From contig NZ_JACHNE010000001.1 in NCBI RefSeq assembly GCF_014205255.1, positions 1,178,001-1,242,000 on the forward strand: DNA of 64,000 nucleotides, read 5' to 3'. The position numbers and the translations under genes are program-made. The DNA is from Streptomyces caelestis. GTDB lineage: Bacteria; Actinomycetota; Actinomycetes; Streptomycetales; Streptomycetaceae. The notes beneath the pieces are model-generated. The model ran no database searches, was not told the DNA's origin, and saw only the letters and a list, made by a program, of their open reading frames with translations. Below are positions 33,692 to 46,950 of the stretch, piece by piece (the first letter of the stretch is position 1; every line of letters begins with the position of its first letter).

Positions 33692-34465
33692 CTAACGGGC
33701 GACGCTCTCGACCGGGCGCTGGGCCGACGCGGACGCCTCACGCTCCCCTGCCGTCGGCGACAGCGCGACGAAGGCGGAGGTCAGGAAGAGGTAGGACCCG
33801 AGGCCGACGGCGAGGGGGAAGATGAACTGCATCGCCGTGGCCCCGGGCAGTGCCTCCCCGGAGGGCGTCACGCGCACGCTCACCGCGAACATCCCGGTGT
33901 AGTGCATGCTGCTGACGGCCGCGCCCATGATCAGGGAGGCGACGGTGACCGCGACGGGCGACTTGATGTTGAGCGCCGCCCACAGGGCCGCCGTCGCGGC
34001 GACGACGGCGATCAGGACGGAGAGTCCGACGAGCACCGGGGCATAGGTGACGTCACCGTGCAGGCGGACGGCCGCCATGCCCAGGTAGTGCATGCTCGCG
34101 ACGCCGAGGCCGGTGGTGAGCCCGCCGATCAGCAGGGCCCGGCCGCGGTCCCGGCTGTAGCCGACGGCGAAGACGCCGGCGCAGACGACGATCATGGCGA
34201 CGAGCAGGCTCAGCAGGGTGAGCGGCACGTCGTAGCGGATATCGGTGCCGGCGACGCTGAAACCGAGCATGGCCACGAAGTGCATGGTCCAGATGCCGGT
34301 ACCGATCGCCGAGGCGGCGGTGACGAGCCAGTTGCGGCGCGAACGCCCGGTCGCGGCGAGCGCGCGGACGGTGCAGCGCAGCCCGAGGGCGGCGCCGATG
34401 CAGGCCATCACGTACGACAGCACGGGGGTCAGCCACCCCAGGGCGGCGTGGTCCAGGTGTCCCAT
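33692..34465 (-). CDS. MHYT-domain integral membrane sensor
   Basis: 257 residues with seven predicted membrane helices. Three copies of the MHYT motif are visible: MHFVAM near residue 61, MHYLGM near 126 and MHYTGM near 187. The family is thought to bind copper and to sense a diatomic gas; no output domain (GGDEF or kinase) is fused here, so signalling would need a partner. The adjacent conservon on the same strand, 262 bp downstream, is a possible one, but the spacing argues against a simple operon. Confidence 0.9.
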   Translation of the reverse strand: MGHLDHAALGWLTPVLSYVMACIGAALGLRCTVRALAATGRSRRNWLVTAASAIGTGIWTMHFVAMLGFSVAGTDIRYDVPLTLLSLLVAMIVVCAGVFAVGYSRDRGRALLIGGLTTGLGVASMHYLGMAAVRLHGDVTYAPVLVGLSVLIAVVAATAALWAALNIKSPVAVTVASLIMGAAVSSMHYTGMFAVSVRVTPSGEALPGATAMQFIFPLAVGLGSYLFLTSAFVALSPTAGEREASASAQRPVESVAR

Positions 34466-34608
34466 GGCCCCGGGACGCTAGACCCGGCAGGGGCGCCCGA
34501 AGGGGGCGCATTTCGAAAGGTGTTGGAATATGACGCAAGGATGTACCGGAACGATCGGGTCACGCTCGAACGTGTGCACTGAGGCGTCATCCGTGCCGGT
34601 GAGGAATC

Positions 34609-35217
34609 ATGCCGTGCATGAGCGACGACCAGACGCGTGTCCAGGAGTTCTTCACCGCCCGCGCCGCCGACTGGGACAGCCGGTTCCCCGACGACGGTCC
34701 GGCCTACGCGGCCGCGGTCGCCGGGCTCGGACTGCGCGCGGGCGACCGCGTGCTCGACGCGGGGTGCGGCACCGGACGCGCTCTGCCTCCGCTGCGTGCC
34801 GCCGTGGGGCCCTCGGGGGTGGTGCTCGGGGCCGATCTGACCCCGGCCATGCTGCGGGAGGCCCGGCGGGCCGGACGGGACCGTGACGGGGCGTTGCTGC
34901 TCACGGACATCGCCGCGCTGCCGCTGCGATCGCACTCGCTGGACGCCGTGTTCGGGGCGGGCCTGATCTCGCACCTGCCGAGTCCGGCCGAGAACCTGCG
35001 GGAGCTGGCGCGCGTGGTGCGTCCCGGTGGTGTGCTGGCGCTGTTCCACCCGATCGGCAGGGCGGCCCTGGCCGCGCGCCACGGCCGCCCGCTCACCCCC
35101 GACGACCTGCGTGCCGAGCCCAACCTCCGGCCGCTGCTGGCCGGTTCGGGGTGGCGCATGACGTCGTACGTCGATGAGGACTCCCGCTTCCTGGCACTCG
35201 CCGTCCGCGAGGACTGA
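34609..35217 (+). CDS. Class I SAM-dependent methyltransferase
   Basis: 202 residues from ATG 34609; an ATG at 34618 is an alternative, and GAGGA at 34601-34605 lies upstream of both. Motif I VLDAGCGTGRALPPL is near residue 50, followed by VLGADLTPAMLREARRAG, the acidic motif TDIAALPLRSHSLDAVFG and VRPGGVLALFHPIG, as in Methyltransf_11 proteins. The substrate is unknown. It is divergent from the MHYT gene and convergent with the DUF2236 gene. Confidence 0.9.
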   Translation: MPCMSDDQTRVQEFFTARAADWDSRFPDDGPAYAAAVAGLGLRAGDRVLDAGCGTGRALPPLRAAVGPSGVVLGADLTPAMLREARRAGRDRDGALLLTDIAALPLRSHSLDAVFGAGLISHLPSPAENLRELARVVRPGGVLALFHPIGRAALAARHGRPLTPDDLRAEPNLRPLLAGSGWRMTSYVDEDSRFLALAVRED

Positions 35218-35279
35218 GCCGCCGCGTCACCCGGCCTCGCCACAGCCCCGCCACCCGGCCGCGGCACGCGGTTTCGTCG

Positions 35280-36182
35280 TCACCCGGCCTCGGCGTCCGA
35301 CGCCGCCACGTGCCGCACGGGACACCACCGGAGGCCCGGGACCGGGCGCGTGCCCAGGTCGGCGAGCCGGTAGCCGTACGGGTAGCCCTTGATCTCCCAG
35401 TTCTGCCGGGCGAAGTGCGGGGCGCGCCGGGGCGGCAGCAGACGGACGGCGCGGCCCCGCAGCCGTACCGCGCGACGCACCCACGCGCGCGTGGCGTCGC
35501 TCGGCGGCGTGTAGCGGAAGGCACGCAGCAGCGCGTCGTCGAGCAGCGCGAGGGTCGTGGTACGCAGCAGCGGGGCGAGCGGGCGCGGGTACCAGGAGGA
35601 CATCAGGTCGAGCGTGGCGTCCGAGACCCGCCGTGCCTCTTCGTCCCAGGCGAAGTGGGCCGCCTCGTAGCCGTCGAGGCAGGTCTCGAACTCCTCGTAG
35701 GTCTCGGGGATGTCCTTGATGCCCATGTGCCGGCCCAGCGTGCGGTAGTGGATGACACTGGCGACGATCTCGTGGCGCGACATCCTGCGCCACCCGTAGG
35801 CGTCGATCCACCGTTTGGGCACCACGACGAACGTGCAGAGCACGTAGCGCATGTCGTCGTTGCTGATGTCGTAGCTGCGGTGCATCTGGTTGATGCGGCG
35901 GATCGCGGTGTTGCCCTGGTCGCTGCCGAAGCCGTGCTCGACCACGGCGTCCAGCAGCAACGACGTGTCGTCGTAGCGCTTCTGCGTCCGCTCCGTGAGC
36001 TCCGCCGTCTCGGCGAGCAGCCGGCCGATGCCCGGGACGGCGTACGTGCGGTACAGGGCCAGCTCCAAGGCACGGGTGAAGTCCCAGGGGAACTCGTACG
36101 CCACGCTCAGCCGGTAGATGTCCGTGGCCTGCCGGTACGGGTCCATCCGCCGAATCTGTTCCAGCCGCGCGAAGCGCTTCAC
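35280..36182 (-). CDS. Oxygenase MpaB/latex-clearing-like DUF2236 family protein
   Basis: 300 residues. Segments RINQMHRSYDISNDDMRYVL, VVVPKRWIDAYGWRRMSRHE and YEEFETCLDGYEAAHFAWDE are those of DUF2236, the group containing the haem-dependent latex-clearing protein Lcp and fungal MpaB. Candidate metal or haem ligands are the histidines in MHRSYD and in VIHYRTLGRHMG. The chemistry of this subgroup is not known. It has no visible signal peptide and no operon partner. Confidence 0.85.
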   Translation of the reverse strand: MKRFARLEQIRRMDPYRQATDIYRLSVAYEFPWDFTRALELALYRTYAVPGIGRLLAETAELTERTQKRYDDTSLLLDAVVEHGFGSDQGNTAIRRINQMHRSYDISNDDMRYVLCTFVVVPKRWIDAYGWRRMSRHEIVASVIHYRTLGRHMGIKDIPETYEEFETCLDGYEAAHFAWDEEARRVSDATLDLMSSWYPRPLAPLLRTTTLALLDDALLRAFRYTPPSDATRAWVRRAVRLRGRAVRLLPPRRAPHFARQNWEIKGYPYGYRLADLGTRPVPGLRWCPVRHVAASDAEAG

Positions 36183-36279
36183 AGCACCCTCCCCCTTATG
36201 TCACCGGACGTCCAACTCTACGTTGGTGGACGGGAGATGACCGGCAGGCGGGACATCCGTCCAGGGGAAGGTGGTCAGC

Positions 36280-36576
36280 ATGTGGGGCAAGGTCCGCAAG
36301 GCCGGAGGCAGAGTTGCTCATGCCATGCGCACGGAGACGAAGGCCGGCGGGGACAAACGTCCGCACAACCTTTTCGAGGCGGCCGCGGCCTACGTCACGG
36401 CGAGCGCGGAGGACGACCAGGAGCGGGCCGACGAGGCGGCCGGGTGGGTGTCGCCCGAGGCGCTGTCGTTCGGGGTGAACGAGCTGGCCGGCCGGGCCGT
36501 CGTCGCGCTCGCGCGGGAACGCGGCGAATCGCCCCGGACCGTGGCCCGAGAGTTGCTGGGGCTGCCGGCGGAGTGA
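36280..36576 (+). CDS. Small conserved-looking hypothetical protein
   Basis: 98 residues from ATG 36280 with GGGGAAGG 8 nt upstream; a GTG at 36271 is less likely. The N-terminus is basic (MWGKVRKAGGRVAHAMRTET) and the rest is helical (HNLFEAAAAYVTASAEDDQE, then VNELAGRAVVALARERGE and VARELLGLP). No family is recognised. Codon use and ribosome site suggest a real gene. Confidence 0.7.
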   Translation: MWGKVRKAGGRVAHAMRTETKAGGDKRPHNLFEAAAAYVTASAEDDQERADEAAGWVSPEALSFGVNELAGRAVVALARERGESPRTVARELLGLPAE

Positions 36577-36711
36577 CGCGCCCGGCCAGGACGGCCGATT
36601 CGCCCCGTCCGCCGGAAAACGGCAGCTCCGAGTGTGCTTGCGAGGCCGTGACAAGCGGCTTCCGCGCACACTAGGGTGCGCGCCGGTGGACGAACCGATG
36701 GGGAGGCTGGG

Positions 36712-37560
36712 ATGGCCGGGACGGACGAGGACGCCGCCGACGACGCGCTCTATGTGCTCACGGCGGTGCTGCTGACGCCGGCGAAGTTCCCGAGCGTGCT
36801 GGGCGACGACTATCCGGAGGCCTGCGCGGCGCTCGGCCTCCCGCCGCTCGCCGACGGGTACGGGCTGGTGCTCGGCCAGGACGGCGACGGCGCCCGATGG
36901 ACCGTGGTCATCGACGACGTCTCCCTGGTGGCCGTCGCGATCGCGTCCTGGGACTGCGGGATGGAGTACGAGCTGTCGCCCGACGAGCGCACCGTCGTCG
37001 CGGCGCTGCCCGGCTGGCCCCTCGCGGTCGCCGTCGCGGCGCCCGGCGTGCCGGCGCCGCACGATCCCGGCCCCGAGGCCGACGACCGGCCCCCGCTCGC
37101 TCCGCCGGACACCACCGTCTGGGGCCCGGCCCAGCGGCGCCTGGGCGCGGACGAGATCGCGCTTCAGTGGGCGGTGTGGCGGGAACAGGTCGACGACTCG
37201 GCCTTCCCGGCACCGGGGTCCTCGGCGACGCCGGGTGACGGAGGTGCGTCGGCCGACGGTGTGGACGGAGGCGGGGAGAGCGGGCAGCAGGGCCACAGCG
37301 GCATCCGGCGCGTCCTCGCGGAGGCCCGCACCTACATCGACTCGCCGCCGCCGCTGGGCCGGGTCCGGTCGTCGTTCGCGCCGGGTGACGCGCGGACCCT
37401 GCGGGCCGACGGTCCCGGCTGGTCACTCGTGGCCAGGACCGACGACATCGCCTTCGTGCTGCTGGACGAGGAGCCCGGCGAGGTCCTGCCGGTGGGCCGG
37501 GGGCCGGAGCTGCCGGGTCTCCTCGCGGCCCTCGACAAGATGGCCGTACGGCCGAACTGA
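36712..37560 (+). CDS. Hypothetical cytoplasmic protein
   Basis: 282 residues from ATG 36712, with GGGAGG at 36701-36706; the open frame extends upstream to 36676 without better support. Two ordered halves (YVLTAVLLTPAKFPSVLGDD to ALPGWPLAVAVAAPG, and SGIRRVLAEARTYIDSPPPL to the end) are joined by an acidic, Gly/Ser-rich linker around residues 165-195. No family is recognised. It ends at a hairpin shared with the next, convergent gene. Confidence 0.7.
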   Translation: MAGTDEDAADDALYVLTAVLLTPAKFPSVLGDDYPEACAALGLPPLADGYGLVLGQDGDGARWTVVIDDVSLVAVAIASWDCGMEYELSPDERTVVAALPGWPLAVAVAAPGVPAPHDPGPEADDRPPLAPPDTTVWGPAQRRLGADEIALQWAVWREQVDDSAFPAPGSSATPGDGGASADGVDGGGESGQQGHSGIRRVLAEARTYIDSPPPLGRVRSSFAPGDARTLRADGPGWSLVARTDDIAFVLLDEEPGEVLPVGRGPELPGLLAALDKMAVRPN

Positions 37561-37561
37561 G

Positions 37562-37586
37562 CCGGTGCGGCCTTCGGCCGCGCCGG
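37562..37586. terminator. Hairpin between two convergent genes
   Basis: CCGGTGCGGCC (37562-37572) pairs with GGCCGCGCCGG (37576-37586) around a TTC loop with a single G-T pair. It lies directly after the stop codon at 37560 and before the small minus-strand gene. Confidence 0.65.
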
Positions 37587-37597
37587 TCATCAGCGCG

Positions 37598-37780
37598 TCA
37601 ACGGCCCAGCTCCTTGCGGGTGGCGCGGCGCAGCCTGCGCCGCTGCGAGGGGTCCAGCGTGAGATACGCGGCGGCCGGGACTCCCAGGATGATCAAAAGC
37701 GATGCCCACCAGGGCAGCCAGATCAACAGGATGAGCCCGACTGCCACGCCGCCTGCGGCGATCTTGGCGTTCTTGGACAT
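37598..37780 (-). CDS. Small membrane protein, 60 aa
   Basis: MSKNAKIAAGGVAVGLILLI is followed by a second hydrophobic segment (WWASLLIILGVPAAAYLTL) and a very basic tail PSQRRRLRRATRKELGR. Two membrane helices with the tail inside are expected. GGAGGC lies upstream of ATG 37780 on the minus strand. The function is unknown; such short proteins are common in Streptomyces. Confidence 0.75.
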   Translation of the reverse strand: MSKNAKIAAGGVAVGLILLIWLPWWASLLIILGVPAAAYLTLDPSQRRRLRRATRKELGR

Positions 37781-37991
37781 GATGTCGCCTCCTTCGCGGC
37801 CACTGCCGCTCTCTGTCTCGAAAACGGGCCCGCGCTTGCGACGGTTCCGGACCGCGACCCTGAGACATCCCTGAGACGCGCCCCCTCCGCACCCCGGAGA
37901 CCTCTATGGTGACCCAGCTCACAGCAAAGTCATATCCAGAGGTGGCAGGAAGTGCTGTACCCTCGGCGACTCTGACTCACTAGTCAAATTT

Positions 37992-38006
37992 GAGGAACCA
38001 GCCATA
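37992..38006 (+). promoter_or_regulatory. Ribosome-binding site followed by an ATA codon, probable true start of the SNF2 gene
   Basis: GAGGA at 37992-37996 is 7 nt before ATA at 38004-38006. The ATA is in frame with the helicase, with no stop between it and GTG 38070. No ATG, GTG or TTG exists in the frame upstream of 38070, and GTG 38070 itself has no good ribosome site. Either an ATA start is used or an ATG was mutated or misread. Confidence 0.5.
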
Positions 38007-38069
38007 GCCGAGCATCCGACTCCCCCGGCACCCTCCTGCGACCTCTCCGAACTGGCCCACTGCTGCGCC

Positions 38070-40885
<2,816 letters not shown>

Positions 40886-40889
<4 letters not shown>

Positions 40890-42169
40890 CTCGGTACGAC
40901 GGTGACACGGAGCGCACGTTCGCCGCGCTGCCGCCCGCGCGCGGGCGGGGCTTCGCGCAGACCTGGTGGGGTCAGGCGTGGCTGAAGGCGCTGGAGGACA
41001 CGGCACTGGACTCGGCGCAGCTCAAGACGGGCCGCCGGCTCGCGCGCGCGGGCGCGGTCGGCGCGGTGTCGGTGCGCCCGGGGCGGCTCACGGCCGTCGT
41101 CCAGGACCGCGACCGCACGGCGCACCGGGCCGATGTCCTGCTGGAGGAGCTGTCGCCCGGACAGTGGGACCGCTTCCTGGACATGGCCGTGGAGCGGGCC
41201 GGTCATGTGGCGGCGCTGCTCGACCGGGAGATGCCGCCGCATCTGGTCGAGGACGCGGCGGCCGCGGGCGTCGAACTGCTGCCGGGCCTGGGCGATCTGG
41301 AGCCGGAGTGCGGATGTGGAGCCTGGGACCACTGCGGGCACACGGCGGCGCTCTGCTACCAGGTGGCGCGACTGCTGGACCAGGACCCGTTCGTCCTGCT
41401 CCTGATGCGGGGACGCGACGAAGCGACCCTGCTGAATGATCTCCAGTCGCGCAGCGGCACGTCCGCCGCGGAGCGTCCCGGCCAGGAGGGCGTGGACGCG
41501 GCCGAGGCGTACGCGGCCGGCGACATCCTGCCTCCGCTGCCGCCCCTGCCCGAACTCCCCGACGAGCCGGGGGTACCGCCGTCGCTGGACGCCGAGACGC
41601 CGCCCGCTCCGGGCATCGACCCGGCCGCGCTTGAGTTCCTGGCCGCGCGGACCGCCGTCCAGGCGCACCGACTGCTCGCGGAGTCACTCCGGGACGCGGC
41701 CGAACGCGACGCTCCCAGCGAGGATCTGACGGTCTCGGAAGACGCCGTACGGCTGGCCGCGGGCGAGCCCGGGCCGGTGGTGGCGGACCGTCTGGCCGAG
41801 GGGTCGGGGCGTGGCCGGGAGGGGCTGGCAGCGGCGGCCCGTGCCTGGCGCCAGGGCGGTACGACCGCGTTGTCCGTGCTCGACGAGGAGTGGAAGGTCG
41901 AGGGCGAGAAGCTCGCACGCGCGCGTGCCGCCCTGGAGTCGGCCTGGGACGCGGACGAGCGGCCGGAGCTGCGGGCGCGGGGCAACCGCTGGACGGTCGT
42001 CGGCGCGCCGGTCCAGCTGCGCCTCGGCCGGGACGGCCGGTGGTGGCCGTACCACAAGGAACGCGGCCGCTGGCTACCCGCGGGAGGCGCCGCGCAGGAT
42101 CCGGCGACGGCACTGACGTCGGCGCAGCTCGCCGCCGGAGACGGAGCCGCTCTGAGCTCAGGGCAGTAG
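40886..42169 (+). CDS. SWIM zinc-finger protein
   Basis: 427 residues from ATG 40886, overlapping the SNF2 stop by 4 bp (ATGA). The SWIM finger CxCx(n)CxH is visible as ECGCGAWDHCGHTAALCYQV near residue 136. The N-terminus (FAQTWWGQAWLKALED) is typical of this actinobacterial type, and the C-terminus contains RGNRWTVVGAPVQLRLGRDG. SWIM domains bind DNA or proteins. The constant pairing with an SNF2 helicase in actinobacteria suggests an accessory subunit in DNA repair or chromosome metabolism, which is inference. Confidence 0.92.
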
Positions 42170-42553
42170 CTCGCCGGTGTCCAGGGACGGGAGGAGCGAT
42201 TCGAGGTCGTTCGGCAGGTCGCTCGGCAGCTGGCTGGGAAAGCCCGAGGGCAGCAGGGTCGGCAGCTTGCTGGGTAACTCGGTGGGCAGCTCCGTGGGCA
42301 TGCCGAAGGACGGAGCGGACGTGCCGCTCGTGCTCTCGGTGGGCAGCTCCGTGGGCATGCCGAAGGACGGAGCGGACGTGCCGCTCGTGCTCTCGGCGGG
42401 CGGCTCCCGGTCCGGCGAATCGTCGCTTCCCCTGGCCATCAACACCACGAGGAACACGGCTGCGACGGCCACGAGTACGGCGAGCAGGATGAGCACGGGG
42501 TTCCGGCGGCGGGGAGGCCCGGGCGGACGAGGCGGTACGGGCGGCATGGCCAT
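42158..42553 (-). CDS. Membrane-anchored protein with repeated Ser/Thr/Pro-rich tail
   Basis: 131 residues from ATG 42553 (ATG 42547 also possible). A Pro-rich start is followed by one helix (NPVLILLAVLVAVAAVFLVV), then a tail with a perfect 19-residue duplication (unit contains TSGTSAPSFGMPTELP) and Leu/Pro repeats (LPSDLPNDLESLLPSL). Probably a single-pass protein with a surface-exposed low-complexity stalk. It is convergent with the SWIM gene and overlaps its end by 12 bp. No function is known. Confidence 0.65.
   Translation of the reverse strand: MAMPPVPPRPPGPPRRRNPVLILLAVLVAVAAVFLVVLMARGSDDSPDREPPAESTSGTSAPSFGMPTELPTESTSGTSAPSFGMPTELPTELPSKLPTLLPSGFPSQLPSDLPNDLESLLPSLDTGELLP
42282..42395 (-). 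repeat. Perfect 57-bp tandem duplication within the membrane protein gene
   Basis: 42282-42338 and 42339-42395 are identical in all 57 positions and encode two 19-residue units. Absence of any mismatch indicates a recent duplication. Confidence 0.92.
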
Positions 42554-42637
42554 ACCGACCAGAATCGCCGCACACCGCCCAAGGCGGGAAGGGCGCACGG
42601 AAGTTGATACGCGTTCATGGCGTGGACCGCACGATTC

Positions 42638-42718
42638 CGGAGCAGGGACGCTGATTCCGGAGCATGACGGACCGTGATCCCGGAGCATGACGGACGCTGG
42701 TTCCGGAGCTTGTCGGCC
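42638..42718. repeat. Four short direct repeats (NTTCCGGAGC type)
   Basis: Four imperfect copies of about 20-23 bp, with the shared core TCCGGAGCATGACGGAC (variants TCCCGGAGC and TTCCGGAGC), lie between the membrane protein gene and the xylA terminator. I see no ORF or operator logic in them. Confidence 0.6.
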
Positions 42719-42720
42719 CC

Positions 42721-42753
42721 GTCGGCCGGTCACGCACCCCGTGACCGGCCGAC
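42721..42753 (-). terminator. Terminator of xylA
   Basis: A perfect 14-bp stem, GTCGGCCGGTCACG at 42721-42734 and CGTGACCGGCCGAC at 42740-42753, with a 5-nt loop, 20 bp downstream of the xylA stop codon. Confidence 0.8.
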
Positions 42754-42772
42754 GTCCCGCACGCGCGCGCGC

Positions 42773-44055
<1,283 letters not shown>

Positions 44056-45501
44056 ATGTCAGCAGCCGAGGGTCCGCTCGTCGTCGGCGTGGACTCGTCC
44101 ACCCAGTCCACCAAGGCGCTGGTCGTCGACGTGGCCACCGGCCGGGTCGTCGCGACCGGCCAGGCACCGCACACCGTTTCCTCGGGGGCCGGGCGGGAGA
44201 GCGATCCGCGCCAGTGGTGGGACGCGTTGTGCGAGGCCCTGCGCCAGTGCGGCGAGGCGGCGCACGAGGCCGCCGCGGTGTCGGTCGGCGGGCAGCAGCA
44301 CGGCTTGGTCACGCTGGACGAGCGCGGTGAGCCGGTCCGTCCGGCCCTGCTGTGGAACGACGTGCGCTCGGCGCCGCAGGCGCGCAGGCTGACCGAGGAA
44401 CTGGGCGGCGCGAAGTTCTGGGCCGAACGCACCGGCAGTGTCCCCGCCGCCTCCTTCACGGTCACCAAGTGGGCCTGGCTGGCCGAGCACGAGCCGGAGG
44501 CGGCGCGCGCCACGAAGGCCGTGCGCCTCCCCCACGACTACCTCACCGAGCGGCTCACCGGGCAGGGTACGACCGACCGCGGCGACGCCTCCGGGACGGG
44601 CTGGTGGGCGTCCGGGACGGAGTCGTACGACGAGGAGATCCTGGCGCACGTGGGGCTCGACCCGGCCCTGCTGCCCCGTGTGGTCCGGCCCGGCGAGGTG
44701 GCGGGCACGGTGCGCGACAGCCATGATCTGCCGTTCTCCAAGGGCACCCTGGTCGCCCCCGGCACCGGCGACAACGCCGCCGCCGCGCTGGGCCTCGGGC
44801 TGCGTCCGGGCATGCCGGTGATGAGCCTCGGCACCTCGGGCACGTTGTACGCGGTGTCGCAGCGGCGGCCCGCCGACCCCAGCGGCACGGTGGCCGGTTT
44901 CGCCGACGCCCGGGGCGACTGGCTGCCGCTGGCCTGCACCCTGAACTGCACGCTCGCCGTGGACCGCGTCGCCGCGCTGCTGGGTCTGGACCGCGAGGCC
45001 GTCGAGCCGGGCACGGCCGTGACGCTGCTGCCCTACCTGGACGGCGAACGCACCCCGAACCTGCCGAACGCCTCCGGCCTGCTGCACGGCCTGCGCCACG
45101 ACACGACCGCCGGCCAGCTGCTCCAGGCCGCCTACGACGGTGCCGTCCACTCTCTGCTCGGTGCGCTCGACCTGGTCCTGGACCAGGACGCGGACCCCTC
45201 GGCGCCTCTGCTGCTGATCGGCGGCGGAGCTCGGGGCGAGGCCTGGCAGCAGACCGTACTGCGGCTGTCGGGGCGTCCCGTGCAGGTGCCCAAGGCCAAG
45301 GAGCTGGTGGCGCTCGGCGCCGCCGCGCAGGCGGCCGGGGTGCTGACCGGGGAGGACCCGGCGGCGGTCGCCCGGCGCTGGAACACGGCGGCCGGGCCGG
45401 TGCTCGACGCCGTCGAGCGGGACGAGGAGACGCTGGCCAGGATCGCCGGGGTACTCTCCGACGCGGCTCCGCTGCTGGAGCGGCCCACGGACACCCACTG
45501 A
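44056..45501 (+). CDS. xylB: Xylulokinase
   Basis: 481 residues from ATG 44056, 5 nt after AGGGAGAAG; an upstream in-frame start at 44023 lacks support. FGGY-kinase motifs are VVGVDSSTQSTKALVVD at the N-terminus, SVGGQQHGLVTLD, the ATP-site LGTSGTLYAVSQ and LLIGGGARGEAWQQTVLRLS near residue 390. It phosphorylates D-xylulose for the pentose phosphate pathway. It is divergent from xylA and 15 bp before the ROK regulator. Confidence 0.97.
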   Translation: MSAAEGPLVVGVDSSTQSTKALVVDVATGRVVATGQAPHTVSSGAGRESDPRQWWDALCEALRQCGEAAHEAAAVSVGGQQHGLVTLDERGEPVRPALLWNDVRSAPQARRLTEELGGAKFWAERTGSVPAASFTVTKWAWLAEHEPEAARATKAVRLPHDYLTERLTGQGTTDRGDASGTGWWASGTESYDEEILAHVGLDPALLPRVVRPGEVAGTVRDSHDLPFSKGTLVAPGTGDNAAAALGLGLRPGMPVMSLGTSGTLYAVSQRRPADPSGTVAGFADARGDWLPLACTLNCTLAVDRVAALLGLDREAVEPGTAVTLLPYLDGERTPNLPNASGLLHGLRHDTTAGQLLQAAYDGAVHSLLGALDLVLDQDADPSAPLLLIGGGARGEAWQQTVLRLSGRPVQVPKAKELVALGAAAQAAGVLTGEDPAAVARRWNTAAGPVLDAVERDEETLARIAGVLSDAAPLLERPTDTH

Positions 45502-45516
45502 GGACTGGCGTCAGGC

Positions 45517-46725
45517 ATGACCGCACCGCTGCACGAGGCCCGTCCGGCCGGGCCGGGGCGCGCCCTGCCGGACACCCAGCGGGGCATGCGCCGTCGCAAC
45601 CTCGCCCGTGTCCTGCACGCCGTCCGTGCCGAGGGGCCGCTGTCCCGGGCCGCTGTCGCCTCACGGATCGGCCTGACCCGGGCGGCGGTGTCGACGCTCG
45701 TCGACGAACTGATCCGCTCGGGCCTGCTGGAGGAGCTGGGGCCCGAACGGCCCGGCCGGGTGGGCCGCCCCGGCTCCGCGCTCGCGTTGAGCGGACGCGG
45801 CCCGGCGGGGATCGGCGCGGAGGTCGGCGTCGACCATCTCGCGGTCTGCGCCGTGGACCTGCGCGGCACGACCCGGTCGCGGGCGATACGCCAGGGCGCG
45901 AACCGCGGCCGCTCCCCCGAGCCGGTGCTCGCCGAGCTCACCGAACTCATCGGCCGGGTCGTCGCCGAGGCGGAGGGCGAGGGCCTGTGGCCGGCCGGTC
46001 TCGCCGTGGCCGTGCCCGGTCTGGTGGCGCGCGACGCCCGGACGGTCGTGCGCGCCCCGAACCTCGACTGGCACGACACGGACCTCGGTGACTTTCTTCC
46101 GGCGGACCTCCCGCTGACCGTGGACAACGAGGCCAACTTCGGGGCGCTCGCCGAACTCTGGCTCGGCGACGGCACACCGCGCGACTTCCTGCACGTGTCG
46201 GCGGAGATCGGCATCGGCGCGGCGGTCGTGGTGGACGGCGGACTGCTGCGCGGAAACCGCGGTTTCGCGGGCGAGTTGGGGCACGTGCCGGTCCGGCCGG
46301 ACGGGCCGGAGTGCGCGTGCGGCGGGCGCGGGTGCCTGGAGCAGTACGCCGGCGAGGAGGCGGTCCTGCGCGCGGCCGGCCTGGAGCCGGACGAGGACCG
46401 GGTCGGGCTGCTGGCGGGGCGCGCGGCCGAGGGCGACGAGGACGTACGCCGTGCCCTGCGCGACGCGGGCACCGCGCTCGGAATCGCCCTGACGGGGGCG
46501 GTCAACCTGCTCGACCCGGAGAGCGTGGTGCTGGGCGGGGAGCTGTCGGGGTTGGCACCGTGGCTGCTGCCGTCGTTGCGGGACGAGTTGGCGCGCCGGA
46601 CGGCGGGTCCGGCCTGTCCCGTGTCCGTGTCCCGGCTGGGTCCTCAGGGGCCGCTGCTGGGAGCCGCGCACTCGGTCGTGCGGGCGGTGCTGGACGATCC
46701 GGCCACCGTTGCCGAGCGAACCTGA
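45517..46725 (+). CDS. ROK family transcriptional regulator (ROK7B7/XylR-like)
   Basis: 402 residues. An N-terminal winged helix (LSRAAVASRIGLTRAAVSTL) is followed by a ROK sugar-binding domain with DNEANFGALAELWLG, FAGELGHVPV and the zinc motif CACGGRGCLEQYA. In S. coelicolor the regulator at the same place, Rok7B7, controls xylose use and affects carbon control and antibiotic production. It follows xylB by 15 bp, so it is probably self-regulated within a xylB-rok operon. Confidence 0.93.
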   Translation: MTAPLHEARPAGPGRALPDTQRGMRRRNLARVLHAVRAEGPLSRAAVASRIGLTRAAVSTLVDELIRSGLLEELGPERPGRVGRPGSALALSGRGPAGIGAEVGVDHLAVCAVDLRGTTRSRAIRQGANRGRSPEPVLAELTELIGRVVAEAEGEGLWPAGLAVAVPGLVARDARTVVRAPNLDWHDTDLGDFLPADLPLTVDNEANFGALAELWLGDGTPRDFLHVSAEIGIGAAVVVDGGLLRGNRGFAGELGHVPVRPDGPECACGGRGCLEQYAGEEAVLRAAGLEPDEDRVGLLAGRAAEGDEDVRRALRDAGTALGIALTGAVNLLDPESVVLGGELSGLAPWLLPSLRDELARRTAGPACPVSVSRLGPQGPLLGAAHSVVRAVLDDPATVAERT

Positions 46726-46950
46726 GACGGGCCCTGACCCACGGGCGAGGCCGGCCCACGAAGTCCTCAATCACCCGCCAGGGTGAGCGAGTTATCCACA
46801 TTTCCGTGCCCCTCCACCAAAAGGCATCGCGTCCTTCGGACCGACCGGCAGGCGCCGTAGCTTGATCCACGCGGGCCGCGACCACAACGGCCGCGGCTCC
46901 GAGCAGTCGAGCAAGAGGCACCGCCGTCGAGCCCGGAAAGGCACACACTC

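Noticed and set aside
46792..46800. DnaA-box-like TTATCCACA, with a second TGTGGATAA at 28308-28316
   Set aside because: Only two isolated sites 18 kb apart, no cluster and no replication genes, so not an origin.
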